A stretch of DNA of 64,000 nucleotides from Pseudoxanthomonas kaohsiungensis (GCF_010211765.1 NZ_PDWO01000013.1:53525-117524), one strand, 5' to 3'. Counted from the first letter of the stretch, positions 12,988-22,226 are shown. Numbers and translations are program-made. The notes: generated from the sequence alone by a model not told the origin.

Positions 12988-13478
12988 GCGGTCATCTCCA
13001 GCGGTTCGCTCGACAATGCAATGGCACCGGCCGGGCAGATGCCGACACAGGCGCCGCAACCGGTGCAGCGCTCGGCGTCGACGACGGCCGGGCCGCGCGC
13101 GCCCGGCGCCACGTGGATGGCCGTTTCCGGGCAGGCCTCGCGGCAGCTGGCGCAGACCACGCCGCGCGCCGACAGGCAGCCATCCCCCACCCGCGCGTTC
13201 AGCTCCCACGGCGGCGAGATCGACGCATCCAGCGCAGCGCTTTCGCACGCCTGCACGCAATCGCCGCAGAACGTGCATTCGCCCGATGTGGCCACAAAGC
13301 GCGGCAGTCCGTCCCCGCCGCGCACCAGCACCTGTTCCGGGCAGGCGCGCACGCACGCATCGCAGCGGGTGCAGCGCGAGGCGAAATCGGATTCGGGCAC
13401 GGCCCAGGGCGGGCGAACGGCGGGCGCTTCAGTTGCCTGGCGGCCGAACAGCAGGGAGCGTCGGGTCAGCATCGACAT
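12984..13478 (-). CDS. napF: Ferredoxin-type maturation protein NapF
   Basis: 164 aa. The N terminus [12 protein letters not shown] is typical of NapF. Cys groups for several [4Fe-4S] clusters are visible: [32 protein letters not shown] and [12 protein letters not shown]. NapF acts in the cytoplasm on NapA Fe-S maturation. It follows napE by 9 bp. Confidence 0.93.
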   Translation of the reverse strand: MSMLTRRSLLFGRQATEAPAVRPPWAVPESDFASRCTRCDACVRACPEQVLVRGGDGLPRFVATSGECTFCGDCVQACESAALDASISPPWELNARVGDGCLSARGVVCASCREACPETAIHVAPGARGPAVVDAERCTGCGACVGICPAGAIALSSEPLEMTA

Positions 13479-13487
13479 GGCGATCGC

Positions 13488-13655
13488 TCAACCGGTCGGC
13501 GGGCCGGCGAACAGCAGCTGCCACATCCAGACCAGGAAGCCGTAGCCGGCCACGATCATGATCGCCAGCAGCGGGAATATCACCGCCACCACCAGCAGGA
13601 ACGCGAGGCGCTCCTGGTTGCGGGTCGCTCGGACCTCCTGACTGTCCTGCTCCAT
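13488..13655 (-). CDS. napE: Small membrane protein NapE
   Basis: 55 aa with a single transmembrane helix (about residues 17-42, FLLVVAVIFPLLAIMIVAGYGFLVWMW), matching NapE in size, topology and position as the first gene of the nap operon. The start MEQDSQE was chosen because the upstream extension is hydrophilic and unlike the family. Its biochemical role is not known. Confidence 0.88.
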   Translation of the reverse strand: MEQDSQEVRATRNQERLAFLLVVAVIFPLLAIMIVAGYGFLVWMWQLLFAGPPTG

Positions 13656-13911
13656 TTGCCTGCCCTGTCTGGGAATGGGTACGCAGCAGTGCTGGGTGGA
13701 GGCTACCACACGCCGGCGGCGCCGGCGCCCGCATCGCGGTGAACCACGTCACGTCCCGCCGAAGCACGCGCGTGCGCGGCAGGCGTGATGTTGCACTGCA
13801 CCGCAGTGCGCGCTTCCCCACCGCACCGCGCTGCGGTGCGCGGTCCGCCGGCATCCGGACGCACGTGCTGCGCGGTGCAGCGCGCGCATGCCGCAGGCGC
13901 AGGCGCCGTAC
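13656..13911 (-). promoter_or_regulatory. nap upstream region with GC-rich dyads
   Basis: 256 bp between cobA and napE; it must hold the cobA transcript end and the nap promoter. Three dyads are visible: GCACTGC-ACC-GCAGTGC wrapped around 13793-13809, CGCACCGC-GCT-GCGGTGCG at 13822-13840, and GCTGC-GCGGT-GCAGC at 13867-13881. The first two centres are 30 bp apart, about three helical turns, as expected for paired operators, though they could equally be transcript hairpins. A NarL/NarP-like heptamer ATGGGTA sits at 13675-13681. No FNR-type box and no clear sigma-70 promoter is seen. Confidence 0.4.
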
Positions 13912-14742
13912 TCAGGCACTCGCGGCGCGCAGCAGCGGTGCCGCCCTTGCGCCGGCCGCGTCCGCCTGCGCCGTGGCCAGCGCCCCGCCGACCAGGATCA
14001 CGCCCGGCGCGCCAGCGCGCTCCGGCGCTGCCCTGGCCAGGTCGCGCAGCTCCACGCAGAGCCGCGCTTCGTCGGGCTGGCTGGCCGCCTGCACGATCGC
14101 CACCGGGGTCGTGCCCGGCAGGTGGCGCAGCAGCCCGGCGGCGATCGAGGCGATCCTGCCCATGCCCATGTAGATCGCCAGCGTGGTGCCGCTGCGCGCC
14201 AGCGCCTCCCAGTCCGGCTCGCCGTGGTCGGCGGTATGCGCGGTGACGAAGGTGATGCCATGGCAATGCTCGCGGTGGGTCAGCGACACGCCCAGCGAGG
14301 CGGCGGCGGCGAAAGCGGCGCTTATGCCGTTGACGACGCGTACCGGCACGCCCGCATCGCGCAGGAAGTCGATCTCCTCGCCGGCGCGGCCGAACAGCAG
14401 CGCCTCGCCGCCCTTGACCCGGACCACGCGCAGGCCCTGCAGGGCGTAGCGCCGCATCAGCCGGCAGATGAACGCCTGCGGCGTGGAGCGGCAGCCGCCG
14501 CGCTTGCCTACCCGCACCACGCGGGCCTGCGGCGCCAGCTCGACGATCTGCGGATTGACCAGCTCGTCCAGCAGCAGCACTTCGGCCTGTGCCAGCGCGC
14601 GCGCCGCCTTGAGCGTGAGCAGCTCCAGGTCGCCGGGACCGGCCGACAGCAGCACCACTTCGGCCGGAATGCGGCGCGGCCCGGAAGGAAGGGGTGACGT
14701 GGTGGATGGCATCGCGGGCTCCGGGGAGGAAGGAGGATTCAT
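13912..14742 (-). CDS. cobA: Uroporphyrinogen-III C-methyltransferase (SUMT)
   Basis: 276 aa. Family motifs are present: VVLLSAGPGDLELLTLKA (SAM-binding GxGxGD-like start), RVKGGEALLFGRAGEE, VVNGISAAFAAAASLGVSLTHR and TTLAIYMGMGRI. It methylates uroporphyrinogen III to precorrin-2, the first step to sirohaem, the prosthetic group of NirB in the same operon. The ATG at 14742 overlaps the nasA stop (ATGA); a second ATG at 14712 is possible. It has no CysG Fe-chelatase domain, so sirohaem completion must be encoded elsewhere. Confidence 0.93.
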   Translation of the reverse strand: MNPPSSPEPAMPSTTSPLPSGPRRIPAEVVLLSAGPGDLELLTLKAARALAQAEVLLLDELVNPQIVELAPQARVVRVGKRGGCRSTPQAFICRLMRRYALQGLRVVRVKGGEALLFGRAGEEIDFLRDAGVPVRVVNGISAAFAAAASLGVSLTHREHCHGITFVTAHTADHGEPDWEALARSGTTLAIYMGMGRIASIAAGLLRHLPGTTPVAIVQAASQPDEARLCVELRDLARAAPERAGAPGVILVGGALATAQADAAGARAAPLLRAASA

Positions 14743-17504
14743 GCGCTGGCGACCTCGCGGGCGAGGCGAGTCAGTTGGGGTAGGCAGGAGCCGCAGACCG
14801 TGCCGCAGCCCAGGCGCTGCTTCAGCGCGGGCACGTCGGCGCCGGCACGCACCTCGGCGCGGATCGCCGATTCGGTGACCTGGCGGCAGGCGCACACCAC
14901 CGGGTCGCGCGCGACCTCGGCGACGGCGGCGAACGCGGCCAGGCGCGGGCCCCCCCAGGCGCCCCCGCCCAGCGCCGTGCGCAGCAGCGATTCGCCGCCC
15001 GGCTGCGCGTCGGTCCACAGCAGGCCGTCGACGAAGTTCGCGCCGGCCTCGACGCGCCAGGCGACGCGCTTGAGCAGTCCGCGGCGCGCATCGCGGTACT
15101 CGAGGGTGTCGGGGCCCGCGCCCAGCGCCAATGCCGTATCCAGCGCCGCCAGCCACTCCGCCGGCATCGCCCGTTCGGCCGCGGCGCGCATCACCAGCCA
15201 GGCGACGCCATCGTCCGCGCCCGGCCCGGCCTGCAGCGTCAGACTGGCGTAACCGCAATCCCTCAACAGCGGCTGCACCGCCGCGCGCAGTGCCAGCGCG
15301 TCGCCACGGCGCGCGGCCAGCAGGTGCCAGCCGAACGCAGCCTTCTCCACCCGCACCGCCGCGTGCTTGAGCTCGGGCTGGCGCGAGCGCGCGTCGAACG
15401 CCGGCTGGCTGACCTCGTTGATGCCGCCACTGGACAGGTGCTGCCCGCTCCAGTGCATGGCCGCGAACACGGTGCCGGATCCCACCTCGTCGGACAGCTC
15501 CAGCGGCAGCACCAGCGCGCCACGCTTGCTGGCGATGCGCACGAGCTCGCCGGCCTTCAGGCCGCGACGGGCGGCATCGTCCGGATGCATGCGCAGGCCG
15601 GGCTCGGGACTGTGCGCGAACAGCTGCGGCACCCGGCCGGTACGCGACATGCCGTGCCACTGGTCGCGCAGGCGGCCGGTGAGCAGGCGCAGCGGATAGC
15701 GCGCCGAGGTCGGCTCGGCCACCGGCTGGTACGCGGTGGCATGGAAACGCGCACGGCCGTCGGCCGTGGCGAACACGCCGTCGGCGTAGCGGCGGGCCTG
15801 CCCGCGGGATTGCCCGGCCGGAAACGGCCATTGCTGCGGGCCTTCCTGTTCCAGCTTCGCGTAGTCCAGTCCGCCGATGTCGAGGTCGCGGCCGACGGTC
15901 AGCGCGCGATGCTCCTCGAAGATCGCCGCCGGCGCGTCGGCCTGGAACAGCGGCTGCGCGCCCGGAGCCCCCAGCCGCGCCTCGACCCGGCGCGCGACCT
16001 CGCGCACGATCCACCAGTCCGCACGGGCCTGCCCCGGCGGCGGGACCGCCGCGCGCACCCGCGAGATGCGGCGCTCGGAATTGGTGACGGTGCCTTCCTT
16101 CTCGCCCCAGGTGCTGGCCGGCAGCAACGCGTCGGCATAGGGCACGGTATCGGTGTCGGCGAACGCCTCCTGCACGACCACGTACTCGGCGCGCTGCAGC
16201 GCCTCGCGCACCTGTCCGATGTCGGGCATCGAATGGACCGGGTTGGTGCAGGCGATCCACACCGCCTTGACCTTGCCGGCGCGCACCGCCTCGAACAGCT
16301 CGACCGCGGCCAGTCCCGGCTTGCCCGACAGGCTGCCCGGCGCCAGCTTCCACAGCGCCTCGACCTCGGCGCGATGGTCCTCGTCGGCGATCTCGCGGTG
16401 CGCGGCCAGCATCGTCGCCATCCCGCCGACCTCGCGCCCGCCCATCGCGTTGGGCTGGCCGGTGAGCGAGAACGGACCGGCGCCGGGGCGGCCGATCTGG
16501 CGCGTGGCCAGGTGCAGCTGGATCAGGGCGAGGTTCTTGTCGGTACCGTGCGCGGACTGGTTCAGGCCCATGCAGTACAGCGACAGCGCCGCCGGACTGC
16601 GGCCGAACCACTCGGCGGCGGTGACCAGGTCCTGCGCCGGGATGCCGCAGATCTCGGCGGCCATGCGCGGGGTGTACTCGCGCAGCAGGGCCTTCAGCGC
16701 GGGGAAGCCGCTGGTGTGCGCGTGGATGAACGCCTGGTCGAGCAGGCCTTCCCACACCAGGTGGTGGAGCATGCCGTTGAACAGGGCCACGTCGGTGCCG
16801 GGCTGGATCGCCAGGTGCAGGTCCGCCATCGCGGCGGTGTCGGTGCGGCGCGGATCGACCACGATCCAGCGCACCCCGGGATCGCGCGCCTTCGCATCCT
16901 CCAGCCGGCGGAACAGCACCGGATGCGCATAAGCGGCATTGCTGCCGGCGAACAGCACCGTCTTCGCCAGCTCGAGGTCCTCGTAGCAGGTCGGCGGGCC
17001 GTCGGCGCCGAGCGCCAGCTTGTAGCCGGTCACCGCGCTGGACATGCACAGGCGCGAGTTGGTGTCGATGTTGTTGGTGCCGATCAGGCCCTTGGCCAGC
17101 TTGTTGAAGACGTAGTAGTCCTCGGTCAGCAGCTGGCCGGAGATGTAGAACGCCACCGCGTCCGGACCATGCCGCTCCACGATCCGGGCCAGCCGCTCGG
17201 CGACGGTGTCCAGGGCCAGCGCCCAGTCGACCGCGCGGCGCGGCTCGTGGCGCTGGCCGCGCACCTCCGGCGCCAGCACCCGGCCATCCAGGCGGCGGGC
17301 GCTGTCGGCCAGGGCCAGCCCCTTGCTGCACAGCCGGCCGAAGTTGGCGGGATGCTGCGGATCGCCCTCCACGCCCGTGATGCGCTCGCCGCCGGCGGTG
17401 CGCTCGCTGTGGATCAGCACGCCGCAACCGACGCCGCAGTAGCAGCAGGTCGAGCGCGTGGTCCGGCGCTCGCCGGGCTGCAGCGGGGCGCCGGCGCCAT
17501 CCAT
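14739..17504 (-). CDS. nasA: Assimilatory nitrate reductase catalytic subunit with C-terminal Bfd-like domain
   Basis: 921 aa, cytoplasmic (no Tat signal). The N-terminal [4Fe-4S] site is CCYCGVGCG plus Cys in GRLCSKG. The Mo-ligating Cys is in NSRLCMSSAV. Molybdopterin domains run to about residue 780. The last ~55 residues form a second Fe-S module, CACRQVT...CGTVCGSC, as in NasA proteins with a BFD-like [2Fe-2S] tail. It reduces nitrate to nitrite for assimilation. The start overlaps the end of nirD by one base. Confidence 0.94.
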   Translation of the reverse strand: MDGAGAPLQPGERRTTRSTCCYCGVGCGVLIHSERTAGGERITGVEGDPQHPANFGRLCSKGLALADSARRLDGRVLAPEVRGQRHEPRRAVDWALALDTVAERLARIVERHGPDAVAFYISGQLLTEDYYVFNKLAKGLIGTNNIDTNSRLCMSSAVTGYKLALGADGPPTCYEDLELAKTVLFAGSNAAYAHPVLFRRLEDAKARDPGVRWIVVDPRRTDTAAMADLHLAIQPGTDVALFNGMLHHLVWEGLLDQAFIHAHTSGFPALKALLREYTPRMAAEICGIPAQDLVTAAEWFGRSPAALSLYCMGLNQSAHGTDKNLALIQLHLATRQIGRPGAGPFSLTGQPNAMGGREVGGMATMLAAHREIADEDHRAEVEALWKLAPGSLSGKPGLAAVELFEAVRAGKVKAVWIACTNPVHSMPDIGQVREALQRAEYVVVQEAFADTDTVPYADALLPASTWGEKEGTVTNSERRISRVRAAVPPPGQARADWWIVREVARRVEARLGAPGAQPLFQADAPAAIFEEHRALTVGRDLDIGGLDYAKLEQEGPQQWPFPAGQSRGQARRYADGVFATADGRARFHATAYQPVAEPTSARYPLRLLTGRLRDQWHGMSRTGRVPQLFAHSPEPGLRMHPDDAARRGLKAGELVRIASKRGALVLPLELSDEVGSGTVFAAMHWSGQHLSSGGINEVSQPAFDARSRQPELKHAAVRVEKAAFGWHLLAARRGDALALRAAVQPLLRDCGYASLTLQAGPGADDGVAWLVMRAAAERAMPAEWLAALDTALALGAGPDTLEYRDARRGLLKRVAWRVEAGANFVDGLLWTDAQPGGESLLRTALGGGAWGGPRLAAFAAVAEVARDPVVCACRQVTESAIRAEVRAGADVPALKQRLGCGTVCGSCLPQLTRLAREVASA

Positions 17505-17881
17505 CAGGCAACCGCCTCGGCCACTCTGGCCGGCGGTGCAGCCACGTCGGCGACCGGCCCGGGCGAAAGCCACACGTACCCGTCGCGCACCTGCACCGGG
17601 TACCGGCGCGCGCAGCCCACGTCCGGCGCGCAGGCCTGGCCGCTGTCGAGCTGGATGTTCCAGCCGTGCAGCGGGCAGGTCACGGTGTCGCCGGAGACAA
17701 TTCCCTGCGACAGTGGCCCGCCCTTGTGCGGGCAGCGGTCGGCGAGCGCGAACACCCGCGCCGCCGCCGGCCGGAACAGGGCGATGTCGTCGCCGCCCTC
17801 GCGCTTCAGCACCCGCGAGCCCAGCAGCGGGATGTCCTCGACCGCGCACACGCGGACCCAGTCCTCGACGGTTGCGTCCAT
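17504..17881 (-). CDS. nirD: NADH-nitrite reductase small subunit (Rieske-type)
   Basis: 125 aa. The Rieske pattern is present: CPHKGGPLSQG and CPLHGWNI. NirD pairs with NirB in the cytoplasmic siroheme nitrite reductase that makes ammonium from nitrite. It starts 1 bp after the nirB stop. Confidence 0.94.
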   Translation of the reverse strand: MDATVEDWVRVCAVEDIPLLGSRVLKREGGDDIALFRPAAARVFALADRCPHKGGPLSQGIVSGDTVTCPLHGWNIQLDSGQACAPDVGCARRYPVQVRDGYVWLSPGPVADVAAPPARVAEAVA

Positions 17882-17882
17882 G

Positions 17883-20354
17883 TCATTCCTCCAGGGCCAC
17901 GGCGATCCGCCGGCCGGGCTTTGGCGATTCGAGCGTCAGCGGCGCGTACTCGCGCGCCTGGGTCCCGGCGATGCGCGCCGCCCACGGATCGGGCAGGCCT
18001 TCCAGTGCGTAGAGCAGGCGTTCGAACAGCGCGCGGCGGCTGGCCGCGTCCTCGACCACCTTCTGCTTCACGTACTCCAGGCCGACCCGCTCGATGTAGT
18101 GCACGGTGCGGTCGAGGTAGTACGCCTCCTCGCGGTACAGCTGCAGGAACGCGCCGGTGTACTCCTTCACCTCCTCGGCGGTCCGTACCTTGCACAGGAA
18201 GCGGGCGACCTCGGTCTTGATGCCGCCGTTGCCGCCGACGTGGATTTCCCAGCCCGAGTCCACGGCGATGATGCCCACGTCCTTGATCCCCGACTCGGCG
18301 CAGTTGCGCGGGCAGCCGGACACGGCCAGCTTGACCTTGTGCGGGCTCCACATGTTGGCCAGCATCGTCTCCAGGTCGATGCCCATCTGCGTGCTGTTCT
18401 GGGTGCCGAAGCGGCAGAACTCGCTGCCCACGCAGGTCTTCACCGTGCGGATCGACTTGCCGTAGGCGTGGCCGGAGTTCATGCCCAGGTCCTTCCACAC
18501 GCCGACCAGGTCCTCCTTCCTCACCCCGAGCAGGTCGATGCGCTGGCCGCCGGTGACCTTGACCATCGGCACCGCGTACTTGTCGGCCACGTCGGCGATC
18601 CGGCGCAGCTCGCTGGCATTGGTCACCCCGCCCTTCATCTGCGGGATCACCGAGAACGTGCCGTCCTTCTGGATGTTGGCGTGGGCGCGCTCGTTGATGA
18701 AGCGGCTCTGCGGGTCGTCCACCGCCTCGCGCGGCCAGGTCGAGAGCATGTAGTAGTTGATCGCAGGCCGGCAGGTGGCGCAGCCGTTGGGCGTGCGCCA
18801 CTCCATGAAGGCGTACGCCTGGGCGTGGCTGACCAGATGGTGCTCGCGGACTGCCTGGCGGACCTCGCCATGGGTCAGCGCGGTGCAGCCGCACACCGCC
18901 TTGGTCTTGGGCGTCTCCTGGAAGTTGGAACCCAGGCAGTTCATCAGGATCTGCTCGACCAGGCCGGTGCACGATCCGCAGGAACTGGCCGCCTTGGTGT
19001 GCTTCTTGACCTCGTCCACGGTGAACAGGCCCTGCTCGCGCACCGCCTTCACGATCGTGCCCTTGCAGACGCCATTGCAGCCGCAGACCTCGTCGCCATC
19101 GGCCATGCTCGCGGCGCGATCCTGGCCGGCGGTCCCGGCATCGCCCAGCGCGGTCTCGCCGAAGGCCAGGGTGTCGCGGCGCTCGCCGATCGCGCTGCCG
19201 TCCTTGATCTGGCGGAAGTACCAGGCGCCGTCGCCGGTGTCGCCGTACAGGCAGGCGCCGACCAGCCTGTCGTCGCGGATCACCAGCTTCTTGTACAGCC
19301 CGCCGGCCGGGTCGGAGAGCACGATCTCCTCGGTGCCCTCGCCCCCCATGAAGTCGCCGGCGGAGAACAGGTCGATGCCGGTGACCTTGAGCTTGGTCGA
19401 GGACACCGAGCCCTTGTAGATGCCGATGCCGTAGGTCGCCAGGTGGTTGGCGCAGATCTTGGCCTGCTCGAACAGCGGCGCCACCAGGCCGTAGGCGATG
19501 CCGCGGTGGCTGGCGCACTCGCCGACCGCGTACACGCGCGGGTCGTAGGTCTGCAGCGTGTCGTTGACCACGATGCCGCGGTTGCAGTGGATGCCGGCGG
19601 CCTGGGCCAGGGCGGTGTTCGGGCGGATGCCGGCGGCCATCACCACCAGGTCGGCCGGGATCTGCTCGCCGTCGGAGAAGCGCACCGCCGCCACCCGGCC
19701 ATCGGCGTCGCCGACGATCTCGGTGGTGGCGGTGTTGAGCCGGAACGCCAGGCCGCGCTCGGCCAGCGACTTTTCCAGCAACGCGCCGGCGACCGGGTCG
19801 AGCTGGCGCTCCAGCAGCCAGCCGGCCAGGTGCACGACGGTCACCTCCATGCCGCGCAGCTTCAGGCCGTTGGCCGCCTCCAGGCCGAGCAGCCCGCCGC
19901 CGATCACCACCGCATGCTTCTTCTGCCTGGCGGTGTCGATCATCGTCTGCGTATCGTGGATGTCGCGGTAGCCGATGACGCCTTCCAGGTCCTTGCCCGG
20001 GACCGGCAGGATGAACGGCACCGAGCCGGTGGCCAGCAGCAGCCGGTCGTACTCCGCCTCGGTTCCGTCGGCGGCGACCACCCGGCGGCGCACGCGGTCG
20101 ATCGTGGTGACTTCCTTGCCCAGATGCAGGGTGATGCCGTTGTCGGCGTACCAGGACAGCGGATTGAGCACGATCTCGTCGAAGGTCTGTTCGCCCGCCA
20201 GCACCGGCGAGAGCAGGATCCGGTTGTAGTTGGGGTGCGGCTCGGCGCCGAACACGGTGATCTCGTACATGTCCGGCTGCAGCTTGAGCAGCTCCTCGAG
20301 GGTGCGGATGCCGGCCATGCCGTTGCCCACCACCACCAGTCTTGGCTTCTTCAT
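17883..20354 (-). CDS. nirB: NADH-dependent sirohaem nitrite reductase large subunit
   Basis: 823 aa. Domains in order: FAD/NADH Rossmann domains (LVVVGNGMAG near the N terminus; VVIGGGLLGLEAA near residue 150), Bfd-like [2Fe-2S] Cys (CGCNGVC and CGSCTG, about 420-460), then ferredoxin-like and sirohaem/[4Fe-4S] domains with CVGSEFC and CPRNC. It reduces nitrite to ammonium with six electrons from NADH. The start MKKPRL overlaps the upstream GNAT stop (ATGA). Confidence 0.96.
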   Translation of the reverse strand: MKKPRLVVVGNGMAGIRTLEELLKLQPDMYEITVFGAEPHPNYNRILLSPVLAGEQTFDEIVLNPLSWYADNGITLHLGKEVTTIDRVRRRVVAADGTEAEYDRLLLATGSVPFILPVPGKDLEGVIGYRDIHDTQTMIDTARQKKHAVVIGGGLLGLEAANGLKLRGMEVTVVHLAGWLLERQLDPVAGALLEKSLAERGLAFRLNTATTEIVGDADGRVAAVRFSDGEQIPADLVVMAAGIRPNTALAQAAGIHCNRGIVVNDTLQTYDPRVYAVGECASHRGIAYGLVAPLFEQAKICANHLATYGIGIYKGSVSSTKLKVTGIDLFSAGDFMGGEGTEEIVLSDPAGGLYKKLVIRDDRLVGACLYGDTGDGAWYFRQIKDGSAIGERRDTLAFGETALGDAGTAGQDRAASMADGDEVCGCNGVCKGTIVKAVREQGLFTVDEVKKHTKAASSCGSCTGLVEQILMNCLGSNFQETPKTKAVCGCTALTHGEVRQAVREHHLVSHAQAYAFMEWRTPNGCATCRPAINYYMLSTWPREAVDDPQSRFINERAHANIQKDGTFSVIPQMKGGVTNASELRRIADVADKYAVPMVKVTGGQRIDLLGVRKEDLVGVWKDLGMNSGHAYGKSIRTVKTCVGSEFCRFGTQNSTQMGIDLETMLANMWSPHKVKLAVSGCPRNCAESGIKDVGIIAVDSGWEIHVGGNGGIKTEVARFLCKVRTAEEVKEYTGAFLQLYREEAYYLDRTVHYIERVGLEYVKQKVVEDAASRRALFERLLYALEGLPDPWAARIAGTQAREYAPLTLESPKPGRRIAVALEE

Positions 20355-20839
20355 CGTTCGTCCCGGTTGTGCGCACCGGCGAGGGTGCGCGTCATGAAGG
20401 TGCTGCACGGATCCTCGGCATAGCCGGCGAACGGCCCGCATGGCGCGAAGCCGAAGCGCCGGTAAAGCGCGCGCGCCGGCGCGAACTCGGGCTGCGAGCC
20501 GGTCTCCAGGCTCAGCCGGCGGTAGCCGCGCTGTTCGGCCTGCTCGAAGATCTGCCGCATCAGCGCCGCGCCCACCCCGCGACCGCGATGGGCGGCGGTG
20601 GTGCGCATCGACTTGACCTCGCCGTGCCAGCCATCCAGTTCGCGCAGCGCCGCGCAGCCGACCAGCCCGCCGCCCGACCACGCACTCCAGAATGTGATGT
20701 CGGCCTGGCGCAGCTTGGCCAGGTCCAGCGCGTGCACGCTCTCCGGCGGCGAGATCCGCTGCATCTCGTCCAGGTGCTCGCGCAGCAGCGCGGCGACCTC
20801 CGGCCCGGTCAGCGGGTCGATGCGGATCTGCAGGTCCAT
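20351..20839 (-). CDS. GNAT-family N-acetyltransferase embedded in the nitrate assimilation operon
   Basis: 162 aa. The acetyl-CoA loop is clear in AAHRGRGVGAALMRQIFEQAEQRG, followed by LYRRFGF. It resembles small YafP/ElaA-like GNAT proteins that modify free small molecules or protein N termini; the substrate is unknown. Its position is unusual: 3 bp after narK and overlapping nirB by four bases, so it is translated as part of the assimilation operon. Confidence 0.88.
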   Translation of the reverse strand: MDLQIRIDPLTGPEVAALLREHLDEMQRISPPESVHALDLAKLRQADITFWSAWSGGGLVGCAALRELDGWHGEVKSMRTTAAHRGRGVGAALMRQIFEQAEQRGYRRLSLETGSQPEFAPARALYRRFGFAPCGPFAGYAEDPCSTFMTRTLAGAHNRDER

Positions 20840-20842
20840 CGC

Positions 20843-22051
20843 TCAGACCCGCGCCGCGCCGGCGGCGGCCCAGTGCAGGCGCCAGCGCTGCTTGACCCCG
20901 ACCAGGCACAGCGAGGCGGCCAGGGCGATGGCCGCGAAGGCCCACAGCCCCGGCGCATACGAACCGGCATGCTGCTTGACCACGCCCAGGCCGGCCGCGA
21001 GCAGGAAGCCGCCGACGCCGCCGGCCATGCCGATCAGCCCCGTCATCAGCCCGATCTCGGCGCCGAAGCGCTGCGGCACCAGCTGGAACACCGCACCGTT
21101 GCCGGCGCCCAGGCACAGCAGGGTCAGCACGAACAGCGCCACCGTCGCCTGCGCGCCGCCGATGCCCAGCGCCGCGGTCGACACCAGGACGGTCACCGCG
21201 ACATAGACCATCTGCAACGAGCGGGTGCCGCCGATGCGGTCGGCGATCACCCCGCCCAGCGGGCGCATCAGCGAGCCGGCCAGCACGCACGCCGCGGTGG
21301 CCCAGCCGGCGATCTTCGGCGCGAAGCCGAACTGGTCGTGGAAGTAGCCCGGCAGCGCGCTGGCGAAGCCGGCGAAGCCGCCGAAGGTGATCGCGTAGAA
21401 AAACATGAACCACCACGAGTCGCGGTTGCCGAGCAGCACACGCCCGTAATCGCCCAGGCTCTTGCGCGCCACCGGCACCGGCGCGTCCTTGGCGCAGGCG
21501 GCGAAGACCGCCAGCACCACCAGCAGCGGGATCGCGGCCAGGCCGAACACGTTCTGGAAGCCGAACGCGGTCGCCAGCACCGGCGCGAACAGCGCGGCGA
21601 ACACGGTGCCGGAATTGCCCGCGCCCGCGATCCCCATCGCCGTGCCCTGGTGCTCCGGCGGATACCAGCGCGAGGCCAGCGGCAGGGCCACCGCGAACGA
21701 CGCCCCGGCCACGCCCAGCATCGCGCCCAGCAGCAGCACCTGGCCGAAGCTGTGCACGCCGAGCCGCCAGGCGGCGAGCAGCGCGACGATCACCACGACC
21801 TGGGCGATCACGCCGGTACGCTTGGCGCCGATGCGGTCGGCCAGCAGGCCGAGGAACAGGCGCAGCACCGCCCCGCACAGGATCGGCACGGCGACCATCA
21901 GCGCGCGCTGCTGGGTGTCCAGCGCGAGCGCCTGCGCGATCTGCACCTGCAGCGGGCCCAGCAGGTACCAGACCATGAAGCTGACATCGAAGTAGAGGAA
22001 CGCCGACAGCAGGGTCGGTGCGTGTCCGGCTTTCCAGAAGGATCGGTTCAT
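20843..22051 (-). CDS. narK: Nitrate/nitrite transporter (MFS, NarK/NasA type)
   Basis: 402 aa, 12 hydrophobic segments. It carries nitrate-porter signatures: Gly-rich helices such as GIAGAGNSGTVFAALFAPVL and GMAGGVGGFLLAAGLG, and a conserved Arg in VLRLFLG. It imports nitrate for the downstream nirBD-nasA enzymes. The start MNRSFWKAG has GGAG 10 bases upstream. It is the first gene of the operon, 57 bp downstream of the leader terminator. Confidence 0.93.
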   Translation of the reverse strand: MNRSFWKAGHAPTLLSAFLYFDVSFMVWYLLGPLQVQIAQALALDTQQRALMVAVPILCGAVLRLFLGLLADRIGAKRTGVIAQVVVIVALLAAWRLGVHSFGQVLLLGAMLGVAGASFAVALPLASRWYPPEHQGTAMGIAGAGNSGTVFAALFAPVLATAFGFQNVFGLAAIPLLVVLAVFAACAKDAPVPVARKSLGDYGRVLLGNRDSWWFMFFYAITFGGFAGFASALPGYFHDQFGFAPKIAGWATAACVLAGSLMRPLGGVIADRIGGTRSLQMVYVAVTVLVSTAALGIGGAQATVALFVLTLLCLGAGNGAVFQLVPQRFGAEIGLMTGLIGMAGGVGGFLLAAGLGVVKQHAGSYAPGLWAFAAIALAASLCLVGVKQRWRLHWAAAGAARV

Positions 22052-22108
22052 GCCAGGCCATCTCCGGATTGGCCGCTCGCTGGAGCGGGGGTGGGACGGG
22101 TGAGCGGG

Positions 22109-22152
22109 AAAACAAAAACGGCGCCTCCCGGTTCGCACCGGGAAGACGCCGT
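22109..22152 (-). terminator. Leader intrinsic terminator (attenuator) of the nas operon
   Basis: On the minus strand the RNA has arms ACGGCG...TCCCGGT and ACCGGGAGG...CGCCGT around a GCGA loop, with an internal mismatch, then TTTTTGTTTT. It lies between the sigma-54 promoter and narK, so transcription must pass it to reach the operon. This is the arrangement expected for NasT/NasR antitermination. Confidence 0.85.
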
Positions 22153-22167
22153 TGTCTGCGTGGCCGC

Positions 22168-22226
22168 GGCCGCCGTTGGCCTGGGCTACGTGATCGGGTT
22201 GTGGGCAGGCGCGCCGTTGCACCTGC
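22168..22226 (-). promoter_or_regulatory. Two ANTAR-type hexaloop hairpins in the nas leader RNA
   Basis: Hairpin 1 (22226-22205, read on the minus strand) is GCAGGTGC-AACGGC-GCGCCTGC: an 8-bp stem with one G-U pair and a six-base loop. Hairpin 2 (22181-22168) is GGCC-AACGGC-GGCC, possibly extended by CC/GG beyond a 2-nt bulge. Both hexaloops are identical and have A at position 1 and G at position 4, the known ANTAR recognition rule. A 23-nt linker separates them and the terminator follows 15 nt later. NasT, encoded upstream, is the obvious ligand. Confidence 0.82.

Noticed and set aside
13675..13681. NarL/NarP heptamer ATGGGTA as proof of nitrate control of nap
   Set aside because: It is a single 7-mer without a partner in 7-2-7 arrangement, expected by chance; kept only as a note.
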